12,656 bases of DNA from an uncultured Erwinia sp. (GTDB taxonomy: Bacteria; Pseudomonadota; Gammaproteobacteria; Enterobacterales; Enterobacteriaceae), in assembly GCA_946221915.1 (NCBI GenBank), contig CAMIKG010000093.1, forward strand, positions 1 through 12,656, in the 5' to 3' direction. This document shows positions 1 through 6,877 of the stretch, in pieces. A program made the position numbers and the translations under genes. The notes beneath the pieces are model-generated. The model saw nothing but the letters and a program-made list of their open reading frames with translations, was not told where the DNA came from and did not search any database. Position 1 is the first letter of the stretch. Each line of letters opens with the position of its first letter.

Positions 1-187
1 GCTGAGGTGGAGGCATCGCGCCAGGAGACGACAGCAGGGATGCTGGCGTCAGGCCAGGGCGGGCAGGACGCCCGCTCGTGGCCGGTCCGTCGGCGCGATG
101 CCGTAACCGAAGGCACCACGCGCAGCGTGGCGCGAGGACCGCCCTGTAGCAGCTGAGGCTGTGCCCCCCCTTCACGGGCAGCTCAGC
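1..187. repeat. Structured intergenic element with nested inverted repeats
   Basis: Seen directly: an 11-bp perfect inverted repeat (GGCATCGCGCC at 12-22, GGCGCGATGCC at 92-102) encloses two hairpins. The first is 27-50 (GACG, one mismatch, CAGCA; loop GGGA). The second is 52-83 (GGCC outer arms, GCGGGC 59-64 with GCCCGC 70-75). Two more follow: 116-130 (CCACGC, loop GCA, GCGTGG) and 152-187 (GCTGAG plus TGCCC pairing with GGGCA plus CTCAGC). The element lies downstream of plsB and may extend past the left edge. I do not recognise it as a named repeat or RNA family. A mosaic intergenic repeat or a structured RNA are both possible. Positions 188-303 show nothing further: no gene, and no convincing terminator for plsB. 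Confidence 0.5.
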
Positions 188-303
188 GAAAAAATACAGC
201 GCTGCAGGCCTGATCCTTTCGTTATTTCTTCAGACACAAGACCATCAAAGTGCTTAACCGACTGGCATTAGCCCGCGATGGCTCCCTTTTCTGTTACTTC
301 CTG

Positions 304-2742
304 TCACTCAGCGACAGTTTCTTCCGGCGCTGCCGCGCTCTCAATCGTCATCCGCACTTCCGGCGCGATCAACTCCGCCAGTAGCTGATAGACCTTCTGC
401 GTTTGCTCCAGCAGCGCATCACCGCTGTCGCTGATATAACCCTCATCACGCAGGGTCAGCACCAGCGACGAGAACACAGCCTTATCAAAGAACTCCGGTG
501 CGTTAATGCCGTGCAGTACCGACAGGCGTTGCGCCATCGTGCGGCTCTCTTTCTCCAGTGCGCCACGGTTAATCGCCGGATTGGCGCTGAGAATCGAGAA
601 GGTGATGGCATAACGCTGCAGCGTTTCACGCACGCCGGCCGCCAGCAGTTGCAGTGTACGGGAACGTGACGGGGCAAAGCGCAGCTGGGTCTCATCGGCA
701 TGAATCAGGCCCTGACGCTCCAGCTCGGCAATCAGTGCATCCAGCACTTCCGGCAGCTCCTCGATATGCCAGCGCAGGAACAGTTCGCTTTTCAGCATCG
801 GATAAATCACGCTGACCTGGCGCAACAGCTCGGCACGCGACAGCTGGCGATGTTGTTGCACGATCGCGGCAATCAGCGATGGCAGCACCAGCATATGGTG
901 GATGTTGTTGCGGTAATAAGTCATCAGTACCGCCTGCTCACGCGGGAGCACGACGATGTCGCCGATGCTGTCCTGCTCGGTCTCAAACTTATTCATCGCC
1001 AGCGCGCTTTCCAGCAACGCTTCCGCGCTACTGTCCGGCACCGTCGAGTCTGGCGAATAAGGCACGTTGCGCAGCAGCTGCACATAACACTCCAGCTGTT
1101 CAATCAGCTGTTCGCGGGTAAGTGAGCGCTGACGTGAGGCCAGCAGCGCAGTGACGCACAGGTTCATACCGTTCGCGGCGCCAGCGTTATTAATCCTCAC
1201 CATTACGCGCTGGGCAATATCATTTACCGCCGGCGTCAGCCAGCCAGGACGCTGTGCTTCGATAGGGTCAATCGACTCACGCCACTCAGGCACATGCTTA
1301 TTCAGATAGTTAACAAGCGGCAGGGGTTCGCCGAAGTTAACATAACCCTGGCCCAGGTTACGCAGCTTACGCAGGCCGCGCACCATCTGGGTGAAGCTCT
1401 CTTTTTCTTTGGTCGCGCCACGCAGCTCTTTGGCGTAAGTCCCTACTTCCATCACATGCTCGTAGCCAATATAGATTGGCACCAGCGTGATTGGGCGGCT
1501 GCCGCCGCGCAGCATCGCCTGGATAGTCATCGACAGGGTGCCGGTCTTCGGCTCCAGCAAACGTCCGGTACGTGAACGGCCACCTTCCACAAAGTATTCC
1601 ACGGAGTAACCACGGTTAAACAGCTCGCCGAGGTATTCACGGAACACGGTGGCATAGAGTTTATTCCCCTTGAAGGTGCGGCGAATAAAGAACGCACCCA
1701 GGCGGCGGAAAATCGGCCCGGCTGGCCAGAAATTGAGGTTGATGCCTGCGGCGATATGCGGCGGCACCAGGCCCTGGTGATAGAGCACATAAGAGAGCAG
1801 CAGATAGTCCATATGGCTGCGGTGGCAGGGCACATAGACGATTTCATGGCCATCCAGCGCCAGCTGGCGTACGCGTTCGCCGCCGCTGACATTGATGCCC
1901 TGATACAGCTTGCTCCACGTCCAGCCCATCACGCGATCGGTCAGACGAATAGCCTCATACGAGAAATCAGCGGCAATCTCTTCCATCATCTCGATGGCAT
2001 TTTGCTGCGCCTTCTCCTGCGAAATTTTGCGGGTGCGTGCTTCATCTTCTATCGCTTTGGCGATGGCTTTTGACTGCAGCAGACGTGAGAACAGCTCCTG
2101 GCGCGCAGGCAGGCGCGGGCCAACCGTGGCCAGCCGCTGGCGGGAGAAATGAATACGCGCAACGCGCGCCAGTTTCTGCGCGATGGTCTTGTCGGTACCA
2201 TGCTCGGTCGCCATACGACGCAGTGAAACCGTTGGCGAGAAGCGTACGAAGTTGTCGCGCCCTAACCACAGCACGGCAAAGAATTTTTCGATCCCGTTCA
2301 ACACGCGCAGATGCGGCGTTTGCTCGCCCTGCACTTCACGCCCAGGCGCACGGCCAAACATAACGGAAACCGGCACCATCTGCACATCCAGCTCGGGATT
2401 GCTGCGGTGCAGGTCCAGATAGTCGTGAAACAGCTTCACTGACTCCAGATTTGGCACGAAGTAAGGGAATACGCGCGGGCCATCGTGAATAAACACATAG
2501 CGCGGCAGGACAGTGCCATCGATTTCCAGCGGCTCCAGCGGATCGGGCAGGTCATGTTTGAGACACTGCGCACGCAACACCAGCAGATCCACCTTTGAAT
2601 CATAAGGCAATACATACATAATGGGGCGCGAGCTATCCAGCCCCTGTTCGGCTACCGGATCGGCCGGAATAGCTTTGCTCTTCACCAAAAGTGAGAGCGG
2701 TAAGTTCAGTAACTTATAATAAAATTTACGCCAACCTGACAT
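304..2742 (-). CDS. plsB: Glycerol-3-phosphate acyltransferase PlsB
   Basis: PlsB acylates sn-glycerol-3-phosphate at position 1 using acyl-ACP or acyl-CoA, the first step of phospholipid synthesis at the inner membrane. The 812-residue protein matches E. coli PlsB (807 aa) along its length. The acyltransferase blocks are present: the HX4D motif HRSHMD (H307, D312), GPIFRR (342-347), FVEGGRSRTGR (384-394) and ITLVPIYIGYE (418-428). The frame is open to a TTG at 2769, but the start is set at the ATG at 2740-2742 because the E. coli protein begins MSGW. An AGAGG lies 13-14 bases upstream of that ATG; a TTG at 2746-2748 has better spacing and would add two residues. plsB is divergent from dgkA. 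A candidate sigma-E promoter lies in the shared spacer. Confidence 0.98.
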   Translation of the reverse strand: MSGWRKFYYKLLNLPLSLLVKSKAIPADPVAEQGLDSSRPIMYVLPYDSKVDLLVLRAQCLKHDLPDPLEPLEIDGTVLPRYVFIHDGPRVFPYFVPNLESVKLFHDYLDLHRSNPELDVQMVPVSVMFGRAPGREVQGEQTPHLRVLNGIEKFFAVLWLGRDNFVRFSPTVSLRRMATEHGTDKTIAQKLARVARIHFSRQRLATVGPRLPARQELFSRLLQSKAIAKAIEDEARTRKISQEKAQQNAIEMMEEIAADFSYEAIRLTDRVMGWTWSKLYQGINVSGGERVRQLALDGHEIVYVPCHRSHMDYLLLSYVLYHQGLVPPHIAAGINLNFWPAGPIFRRLGAFFIRRTFKGNKLYATVFREYLGELFNRGYSVEYFVEGGRSRTGRLLEPKTGTLSMTIQAMLRGGSRPITLVPIYIGYEHVMEVGTYAKELRGATKEKESFTQMVRGLRKLRNLGQGYVNFGEPLPLVNYLNKHVPEWRESIDPIEAQRPGWLTPAVNDIAQRVMVRINNAGAANGMNLCVTALLASRQRSLTREQLIEQLECYVQLLRNVPYSPDSTVPDSSAEALLESALAMNKFETEQDSIGDIVVLPREQAVLMTYYRNNIHHMLVLPSLIAAIVQQHRQLSRAELLRQVSVIYPMLKSELFLRWHIEELPEVLDALIAELERQGLIHADETQLRFAPSRSRTLQLLAAGVRETLQRYAITFSILSANPAINRGALEKESRTMAQRLSVLHGINAPEFFDKAVFSSLVLTLRDEGYISDSGDALLEQTQKVYQLLAELIAPEVRMTIESAAAPEETVAE

Positions 2743-2836
2743 AGACAATATGAAGCCTCTTGTTAGCAAAGCGCGGCAAGCATACCAGAAAGCGCACGCA
2801 AGATCTGTTGTGTTGCATTATGTGCGCCACCCAGAC

Positions 2837-2864
2837 GTTGACGTTAAACATCTGAAAGGGTTCC
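2837..2864 (-). promoter_or_regulatory. Candidate sigma-E promoter of plsB
   Basis: On the reverse strand GGAACCC (2858-2864) is followed after exactly 16 bases by TCAAC (2837-2841). This resembles the sigma-E pattern GGAACTT, 15-16 bases, TCNAA. It would give a leader of roughly 90 bases before the plsB start. In E. coli plsB is reported to be activated by sigma-E, which makes the match more credible. The -35 element overlaps the dgkA ribosome binding site on the other strand. The match is not perfect. Confidence 0.45.
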
Positions 2865-2870
2865 CTCATT

Positions 2871-3230
2871 ATGGCAAATAATGTCACTGGACTGACAAGA
2901 ATCATCAAAGCCGCCGGTTATTCCTGGCAGGGATTGCGCGCGGCCTGGCAACATGAAGCCGCGTTTCGCCAGGAACTGGTGGCGGCGGTTATCGCCATTG
3001 CCGTTGCCTGCTGGCTGGATGTGGATGCGGTGACGCGGGTGCTGCTGATTGGCTCCGTAGTGCTGGTGATCATCGTTGAGATACTCAACAGCGGACTGGA
3101 AGCGGTGGTGGACCGTATTGGCAGTGAGCATCACCCGCTGGCGGGACGCGCCAAGGACATGGGGTCAGCTGCAGTATTGTTAACCATTCTGCTGGCGCTG
3201 TTTGTCTGGCTGATGTTGCTGTGGCCATAA
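2871..3230 (+). CDS. dgkA: Diacylglycerol kinase DgkA
   Basis: DgkA phosphorylates diacylglycerol to phosphatidic acid with ATP, recycling the diacylglycerol left over from osmoregulated glucan and lipopolysaccharide modification. It is an inner-membrane homotrimer with three helices per chain. The 119-residue product aligns end to end with E. coli DgkA (122 aa). With the Met counted, the functional residues are present: E29, E70, N73, E77 (general base, Glu76 in the literature), D81, K95 and D96, within VEILNS, EAVVDRIGSE and GRAKDMGSAAV. Membrane segments lie at about 31-49, 54-70 and 97-116. The C-terminus ends at LLWP, three residues shorter than in E. coli. An AAGGG about 10 bases upstream serves as ribosome binding site. 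The gene diverges from plsB across 128 bp. Confidence 0.98.
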   Translation: MANNVTGLTRIIKAAGYSWQGLRAAWQHEAAFRQELVAAVIAIAVACWLDVDAVTRVLLIGSVVLVIIVEILNSGLEAVVDRIGSEHHPLAGRAKDMGSAAVLLTILLALFVWLMLLWP

Positions 3231-3248
3231 GGCTTTTTTACGCGAGGC

Positions 3249-3270
3249 ATGCCGCAAACTGAGGCATTTT
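3249..3270 (+). terminator. Possible weak terminator after dgkA
   Basis: ATGCC (3249-3253) and GGCAT (3263-3267) can form a 5-bp stem with a 9-base loop, followed by TTT. The stem is short and the U-run short, so this is marginal. It would separate dgkA from the lexA promoter just downstream. Confidence 0.25.
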
Positions 3271-3283
3271 CACGAAATTTGGG

Positions 3284-3312
3284 TTCCCAGCCTGCAAATA
3301 CCTGTATATACT
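3284..3312 (+). promoter_or_regulatory. lexA promoter (sigma-70)
   Basis: A -35 TTCCCA (3284-3289) and a -10 TATACT (3307-3312) are separated by exactly 17 bp. This matches the E. coli lexA promoter (TTCCAA, 17 bp, TATACT, from memory). The -10 element lies inside the first SOS box, so LexA binding would block RNA polymerase directly. Confidence 0.85.
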
Positions 3313-3317
3313 CACAG
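3302..3317 (+). promoter_or_regulatory. SOS box 1 (LexA operator)
   Basis: CTGTATATACTCACAG fits the LexA consensus CTG, 10 bases, CAG, and equals the upstream operator of E. coli lexA as I recall it. It covers the -10 element. This is autoregulation of lexA, with dinF downstream. Confidence 0.95.
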
Positions 3318-3320
3318 CGA

Positions 3321-3336
3321 CTGTATAAACAACCAG
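3321..3336 (+). promoter_or_regulatory. SOS box 2 (LexA operator)
   Basis: CTGTATAAACAACCAG fits the CTG, 10 bases, CAG pattern. It starts 19 bp after box 1, with a 3-bp gap. The E. coli pair is 21 bp apart with a 5-bp gap. The GGGGG plus CGGA just after it includes the lexA ribosome binding site. Confidence 0.9.
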
Positions 3337-3344
3337 GGGGCGGA

Positions 3345-3953
3345 ATGAAAGCATTAACGGCAAGGCAGCAGCAGGTGTACCATCTGATTCGTGATCATAT
3401 TAATCAGACGGGTATGCCACCGACACGCGCCGAAATTGCTTCGCAATTAGGTTTCCGTTCCCCGAATGCGGCAGAAGAGCACCTGAAAGCGCTGGCGCGC
3501 AAAGGTGTGATTGAGATTGTCTCTGGTGCTTCACGTGGCATCCGCCTGATGCAGGAAGAAGAAACCGGTCTGCCGCTGATTGGCCGTGTGGCCGCCGGAG
3601 AGCCACTGCTGGCGCAGGAGCACATCGAAGGGCATTATCAGGTTGATGCCGCACTGTTTAAACCAAATGCTGATTTCCTGCTGCGTGTCAGCGGCATGTC
3701 TATGAAAGACATTGGCATTATGGATGGTGATTTGCTGGCGGTGCATAAAACACAGGATGTGCGTAACGGCCAGGTTGTGGTGGCGCGCATTGATGACGAA
3801 GTCACTGTCAAACGCCTGAAAAAGCAGGGCAATGTAGTGCAGCTGCTGGCAGAAAACAGCGAGTTTCCCCCGATTGTTGTCGACCTGCGTCAGCAAACGC
3901 TGACGATTGAAGGTCTGGCCGTTGGCGTGATCCGCAACGGTAACTGGCTGTAG
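3345..3953 (+). CDS. lexA: SOS repressor LexA (autocleaving)
   Basis: LexA represses the SOS regulon and cleaves itself when stimulated by RecA filaments. The protein is 202 residues, the same length as E. coli LexA and nearly identical. The winged helix-turn-helix is at about 1-70 (PTRAEIASQLGFRSPNAAEE holds the recognition region). The cleavage site Ala84-Gly85 lies in GRVAAGEP. The catalytic pair Ser119 (SGMSMKD) and Lys156 (VTVKRLKK) is present. The frame is open upstream to 3249, but the ATG at 3345 is the start: it gives the family length, follows a GGGGGCGGA binding site, and lies just after the two operators. dinF follows after 88 bp, longer than in E. coli. A functional autocleaving repressor is expected. 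Confidence 0.99.
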   Translation: MKALTARQQQVYHLIRDHINQTGMPPTRAEIASQLGFRSPNAAEEHLKALARKGVIEIVSGASRGIRLMQEEETGLPLIGRVAAGEPLLAQEHIEGHYQVDAALFKPNADFLLRVSGMSMKDIGIMDGDLLAVHKTQDVRNGQVVVARIDDEVTVKRLKKQGNVVQLLAENSEFPPIVVDLRQQTLTIEGLAVGVIRNGNWL

Positions 3954-3966
3954 AGTTCCCTTACTG

Positions 3967-4003
3967 CCTGTGCGCGCCATGCCACTCCGCAGGCGCGCAC
4001 AGG
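3967..4003 (+). other. Perfect 12-bp hairpin between lexA and dinF
   Basis: CCTGTGCGCGCC (3967-3978) and GGCGCGCACAGG (3992-4003) are exact reverse complements. Inside, TGC (3980-3982) and GCA (3989-3991) can extend the stem, leaving a 6-base loop and one bulged A. No U-run follows on the forward strand, so it is not a canonical intrinsic terminator. Likely roles are attenuation or protection of the lexA 3' end within the lexA–dinF transcript. Confidence 0.7.
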
Positions 4004-4041
4004 ACAATTCCGCTTAACCCTCTTTATGGCATCACGTTCTG

Positions 4042-5382
4042 ATGGCGCTATGGAAGCCTGTGCGATTCTTTACCGTTACTGATAAAAATCTCTGGCGCCT
4101 GGCGTTGCCGATGATCCTCTCCAATATTACCGTCCCGCTGCTCGGCCTGGTGGATACGGCGGTCATTGGTCATCTTGACAGCCCTGCCTATCTCGGTGGC
4201 GTGGCGATTGGCAGTACCGCCACCAGTTTTCTGTTTATGCTTCTGCTGTTTCTACGGATGAGCACCACCGGTTTAAGCGCGCAGGCCTTTGGCGCAGGCG
4301 ATAAACCAGCGCTGGCGCGCGCGCTGATTCAGCCGCTGCTGATCGCGCTGGTGGCGGGGGGCCTGTTTGTGGTGCTGAAAGCGCCGCTCAGCGACCTGGC
4401 CCTGTCGGTGGTCGGGGGTAATCCAGAGGTACTGCACCAGGCGCACTTGTTTATGTCGGTACGCTGGCTGAGCGCCCCGGCGACGCTGGCGAACCTGGTG
4501 ATCCTTGGCTGGTTGCTGGGTGTGCAATATGCGCGAGCCCCGGTGATCCTGCTGGTCGTCGGTAACCTGGTCAACATCATGCTCGACCTGTGGTTTGTGA
4601 TGGGGCTGCACTGGGGTGTACAGGGGGCGGCGGCGGCAACGGCGCTGGCGGAATACATCACTTTGCTGATTGGTTTAATTATGGTGTGGCGGGTGCTGAA
4701 GTTGCGTGGTATCTCTGTGCCGCTGCTGCGCAGCAGCTGGCGTGGCGATTTTCGTCGTTTGCTGCGGCTTAACTGCGACATCATGCTGCGTTCCCTGATG
4801 CTCCAGCTCTGCTTTGCGTCACTGACCGTATTCGGCGCGCGGCTCGGTAGTGATGTGGTGGCGGTGAACGCCGTATTGCTGATGTTCCTGACCTTTACTG
4901 CCTATGCGCTGGATGGCTTTGCCTACGCGGTGGAAGCCTATTCCGGTGAAGCTTATGGCGCGCGCGACAGCAGTAAGTTGCTGCGCGTATGGCATGCTTC
5001 CTTTCGCCAGGCAGGACTGGTGGCGCTGGCGTTTGCCCTGCTGTATGCCGTCTGCGGTCAGTGGATGGTCACGCTGCTCACTTCATTGCCTGAACTGCGC
5101 GAGCTTGCCGATCGTTATCTGCTGTGGCAGGTGATTTTGCCGCTGGCGGGTGTCTGGTGTTACCTGCTTGATGGCATGTTTATCGGCGCGACGCGCGGCA
5201 GTGAAATGCGTAACGGTATGGCGGTGGCAGCGGCAGGATATGCAGTGACACTGCTGACGCTTCCCTGGCTTGGCAATCATGGCTTGTGGCTCGCGGTGAC
5301 GGTATTCCTGTTGCTGCGGGGACTTTCGCTATGGCTGATCTGGCGTCGCCACTGGCGCAATAACAGCTGGTTTGCTGCCTGA
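4042..5382 (+). CDS. dinF: MATE-family efflux transporter DinF
   Basis: DinF is a multidrug and toxin extrusion (MATE) inner-membrane antiporter, named as a DNA-damage-inducible gene downstream of lexA. The 446-residue product has the twelve hydrophobic segments of the family and is similar to E. coli DinF throughout. Clear blocks are LALPMILSNITVPLLGLVDT near the N-terminus, GVQYARAPVILLVVGN in the middle and LLDGMFIGATRGSEMRN in the second half. The start is uncertain: the ATG at 4042 has no good ribosome binding site, and a GTG at 4060 (giving MRFFTVTDK) is the alternative. It is presumably cotranscribed with lexA and so SOS-induced, though the hairpin at 3967-4003 may reduce read-through. 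The physiological substrate is not evident. Confidence 0.95.
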   Translation: MALWKPVRFFTVTDKNLWRLALPMILSNITVPLLGLVDTAVIGHLDSPAYLGGVAIGSTATSFLFMLLLFLRMSTTGLSAQAFGAGDKPALARALIQPLLIALVAGGLFVVLKAPLSDLALSVVGGNPEVLHQAHLFMSVRWLSAPATLANLVILGWLLGVQYARAPVILLVVGNLVNIMLDLWFVMGLHWGVQGAAAATALAEYITLLIGLIMVWRVLKLRGISVPLLRSSWRGDFRRLLRLNCDIMLRSLMLQLCFASLTVFGARLGSDVVAVNAVLLMFLTFTAYALDGFAYAVEAYSGEAYGARDSSKLLRVWHASFRQAGLVALAFALLYAVCGQWMVTLLTSLPELRELADRYLLWQVILPLAGVWCYLLDGMFIGATRGSEMRNGMAVAAAGYAVTLLTLPWLGNHGLWLAVTVFLLLRGLSLWLIWRRHWRNNSWFAA

Positions 5383-5513
5383 AATATTTTCTTACCGGTC
5401 AGTTTTGCCATTTTTTACGCTAAATAACCCATTATTTTCAGTGGCTTAATCTGCTTAAGATGTGATTTATGTCCCTGATTTGCTGCCTGTCGCTGCGGTT
5501 TCCTTCATTTTGT

Positions 5514-5521
5514 CTATAATT
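5514..5521 (+). promoter_or_regulatory. Candidate -10 element upstream of yjbJ, sigma-S-like
   Basis: A consensus TATAAT (5515-5520) preceded by C at -13 lies about 94 bases upstream of yjbJ. No recognisable -35 hexamer sits 16-18 bp upstream (the region reads GCTGCG). A C at -13 with a poor -35 is typical of sigma-S-preferred promoters, and yjbJ in E. coli is sigma-S-dependent. The long leader leaves room for a nearer promoter. Confidence 0.4.
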
Positions 5522-5613
5522 AACTGTGTAACAAGCAAATGGATGGCGTTTTATGCTGAAAGAGTTTATTTAGCTAAGATGAAATGCCAAAACTGTTATC
5601 AACGGGAGGCACT

Positions 5614-5826
5614 ATGAATAGCGACCAGGCCAGCGGTAACTGGAAACAGTTTAAAGGTAAAGTGAAGGAACAATGGGGCAAACTGACCGATGACGATATG
5701 ACGGTGATCGAAGGGAAACGCGATCAGCTGGTAGGTAAAATCCAGGAACGTTACGGTTATGCCAAAGATGAAGCGGAAAAAGAAGTCGCGGACTGGGAAG
5801 GCAAAAACCGCGATTACCGCTGGTAA
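5614..5826 (+). CDS. yjbJ: CsbD-family stress protein YjbJ
   Basis: This is a small, highly charged cytoplasmic protein of the CsbD family. It is abundant in stationary phase in E. coli and its molecular function is not established. The 70-residue product closely matches E. coli YjbJ (69 aa). Shared blocks are GNWKQFKGKVKEQWGKLTDD, EGKRDQLVGKIQERYGY and the C-terminal RW. The frame is open further upstream to 5584, but the ATG at 5614 is chosen because it follows a strong GGGAGG and gives the family length. It is a single-gene unit ending in a terminator at 5889-5914. It converges on zur, whose stop codon lies in that terminator's loop. Confidence 0.96.
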   Translation: MNSDQASGNWKQFKGKVKEQWGKLTDDDMTVIEGKRDQLVGKIQERYGYAKDEAEKEVADWEGKNRDYRW

Positions 5827-5888
5827 TCTTCACAACACCAGACTTGACGGAAAATCCCTGCCCGGGCACATGGAGGTGCCATCCCACT

Positions 5889-5914
5889 GCGGTCGCTTAG
5901 CGACCGCGCTTTTT
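5889..5914 (+). terminator. Intrinsic terminator of yjbJ, overlapping the zur 3' end
   Basis: GCGGTCGC (5889-5896), loop TTA (5897-5899) and GCGACCGC (5900-5907) form a perfect 8-bp stem, followed by GC and five T (5910-5914). The loop TTA is the complement of the zur TAA stop, and the right arm plus T-run encode the last zur codons (KKRGR). In the zur direction no T-run follows. A separate 5-bp hairpin (GGCAC 5865-5869, GTGCC 5876-5880) precedes it. Confidence 0.8.
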
Positions 5915-6412
5915 GCCTTGTACGCTATGATCGTGATCGCAGCTTTCCTGATGCGTACAGGATTCCACTTCCCGGCAGCCCGTGCATAAACCATGTGCTT
6001 CAATAACGTTATGGCGTAAGGCAAAACCCGTGTTGCGCGCTAGCGCCTGCAGAATCTCTTCCACGCCCTCAGCATGTTGCTCATTCACCACGCCGCAGCG
6101 ATCGCAAATCAGCATCGCGGAACTGTGCTGAGCCTCTTCGAAATGGTGGCACACTACATAACTGTTATTCGATTCAACGCGGTGAATAAATCCTTGTTCC
6201 AGCAGGAAATCCAGTGCACGGTAGACCGTTGGCGGTTTTGCCTGGGGTTCAGACACCCGCAGCAGATCCAGCAGGTCGTAGGCGCTGATGGCGCTATTCT
6301 GCTCAGTCATCAGGCGTAATACTTCCAGACGCTGTGGCGTCAGACGTACGTTGCGCTGCTGACAGAGTTTCTCCGCCTGCGACAAAATTTGCTCAGGAAG
6401 GATGGCGCTCAT
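5897..6412 (-). CDS. zur: Zinc uptake regulator Zur (Fur family)
   Basis: Zur is a dimeric Fur-family repressor that binds DNA when loaded with zinc and shuts off zinc uptake genes. The 171-residue length equals E. coli Zur. The N-terminal winged helix contains NVRLTPQRLEVLRLM (21-35) and QAKPPTVYRALDFLLEQGF (57-75). The zinc ligand cysteines are conserved: C88, C103 and C106 (CDRC), C143 and C146. The C-terminus is rich in Cys and His (C152, C158, HDH). The ATG at 6412 has a GGAG about ten bases upstream. The gene is convergent with yjbJ and divergent from the TraF_2-like gene. A Zur-box-like palindrome overlaps its probable promoter, suggesting autoregulation (inference). Confidence 0.98.
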   Translation of the reverse strand: MSAILPEQILSQAEKLCQQRNVRLTPQRLEVLRLMTEQNSAISAYDLLDLLRVSEPQAKPPTVYRALDFLLEQGFIHRVESNNSYVVCHHFEEAQHSSAMLICDRCGVVNEQHAEGVEEILQALARNTGFALRHNVIEAHGLCTGCREVESCTHQESCDHDHSVQGKKRGR

Positions 6413-6437
6413 GATGAATCTCCAGACCGAAATGAGA

Positions 6438-6452
6438 TGTTATTTTATCACA
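6438..6452 (-). promoter_or_regulatory. Candidate Zur box / -10 region upstream of zur
   Basis: TGTTATTTTATCACA on the forward strand fits the palindromic Zur-box core (TGTTATA, N, TATAACA, from memory) at 12 of 14 positions. It lies 26-40 bases upstream of the zur ATG. On the reverse strand it contains TAAAAT (6442-6447), a plausible zur -10 element. The area is AT-rich, so a chance match is possible. Confidence 0.35.
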
Positions 6453-6877
6453 GGCATTAAAAAACGCCGAATGCTCTGTTTTAGTGCCGTTGCAGGCGCA
6501 GACAAAAAGATAACCCTCCGACATACTGTCAGTTAATCAATCCTTATCTCAAATCCCAGGAAATCTACAGAGTGGCTTACGGTTTTATGGCGCGGTTTTT
6601 ATCATTGATGGTGTATTTGCGGCAGTCGACTGATTTGCAGCGGAAAAAAAACCTGTCTACTGTTAATTTATGCTTATCTGGCTAATCGTTGCCCTGTGCG
6701 AGCTACACTGATAAATGGTTAGTAACTTAACATATTACCTAAACTCCAATCTCCCGATAAGCATACTGAAATGAAGTGAGTTCACAGCAATAACTGTCCC
6801 GGCTGATGCGCATTATTTAGTCAGGGCATTCTGCGTGCGTTAATCGTCTCTATTTTTAATTCGGGTGGTTTCAGGCA
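6453..6877. other. Long intergenic spacer between zur and the TraF_2-like gene
   Basis: The 465 bp between the two divergent starts (6413-6877) contain no convincing gene. Apart from the Zur-box-like site they are AT-rich, with an A8 run at 6644-6651. TATGCT (6669-6674) and TACACT (6704-6709) resemble -10 elements but lack a -35 partner. A 32-codon frame from the ATG at 6587 has no good ribosome binding site. No terminator-type hairpin was seen. The length suggests a long leader or complex regulation of the outer-membrane gene. Confidence 0.4.

Noticed and set aside
1..153. Open frame entering from the left edge, 50 codons, ending at TGA 151-153
   Set aside because: It coincides with the nested inverted repeats, is GC-rich (so stops are rare by chance), has no visible start and shows no motif I recognise.
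188..303. Terminator for plsB
   Set aside because: On the reverse strand a T6 run follows GCAGCGCTG, but that palindrome has no room for a loop, so no valid hairpin-plus-U-run is present.
2800..2870. BasR box and sigma-70 promoter for dgkA
   Set aside because: TTGACG near 2838 has no -10 partner at 16-18 bp, and I could not see a convincing BasR direct repeat.
3531..4007. Long reverse-strand frame (158 codons) over lexA
   Set aside because: It is antisense to highly conserved lexA codons and crosses the lexA–dinF hairpin; no start signals or homology are apparent.
6587..6685. Small frame of 32 codons in the zur–TraF_2-like spacer
   Set aside because: No good ribosome binding site, no recognisable motif and composition like the surrounding spacer.
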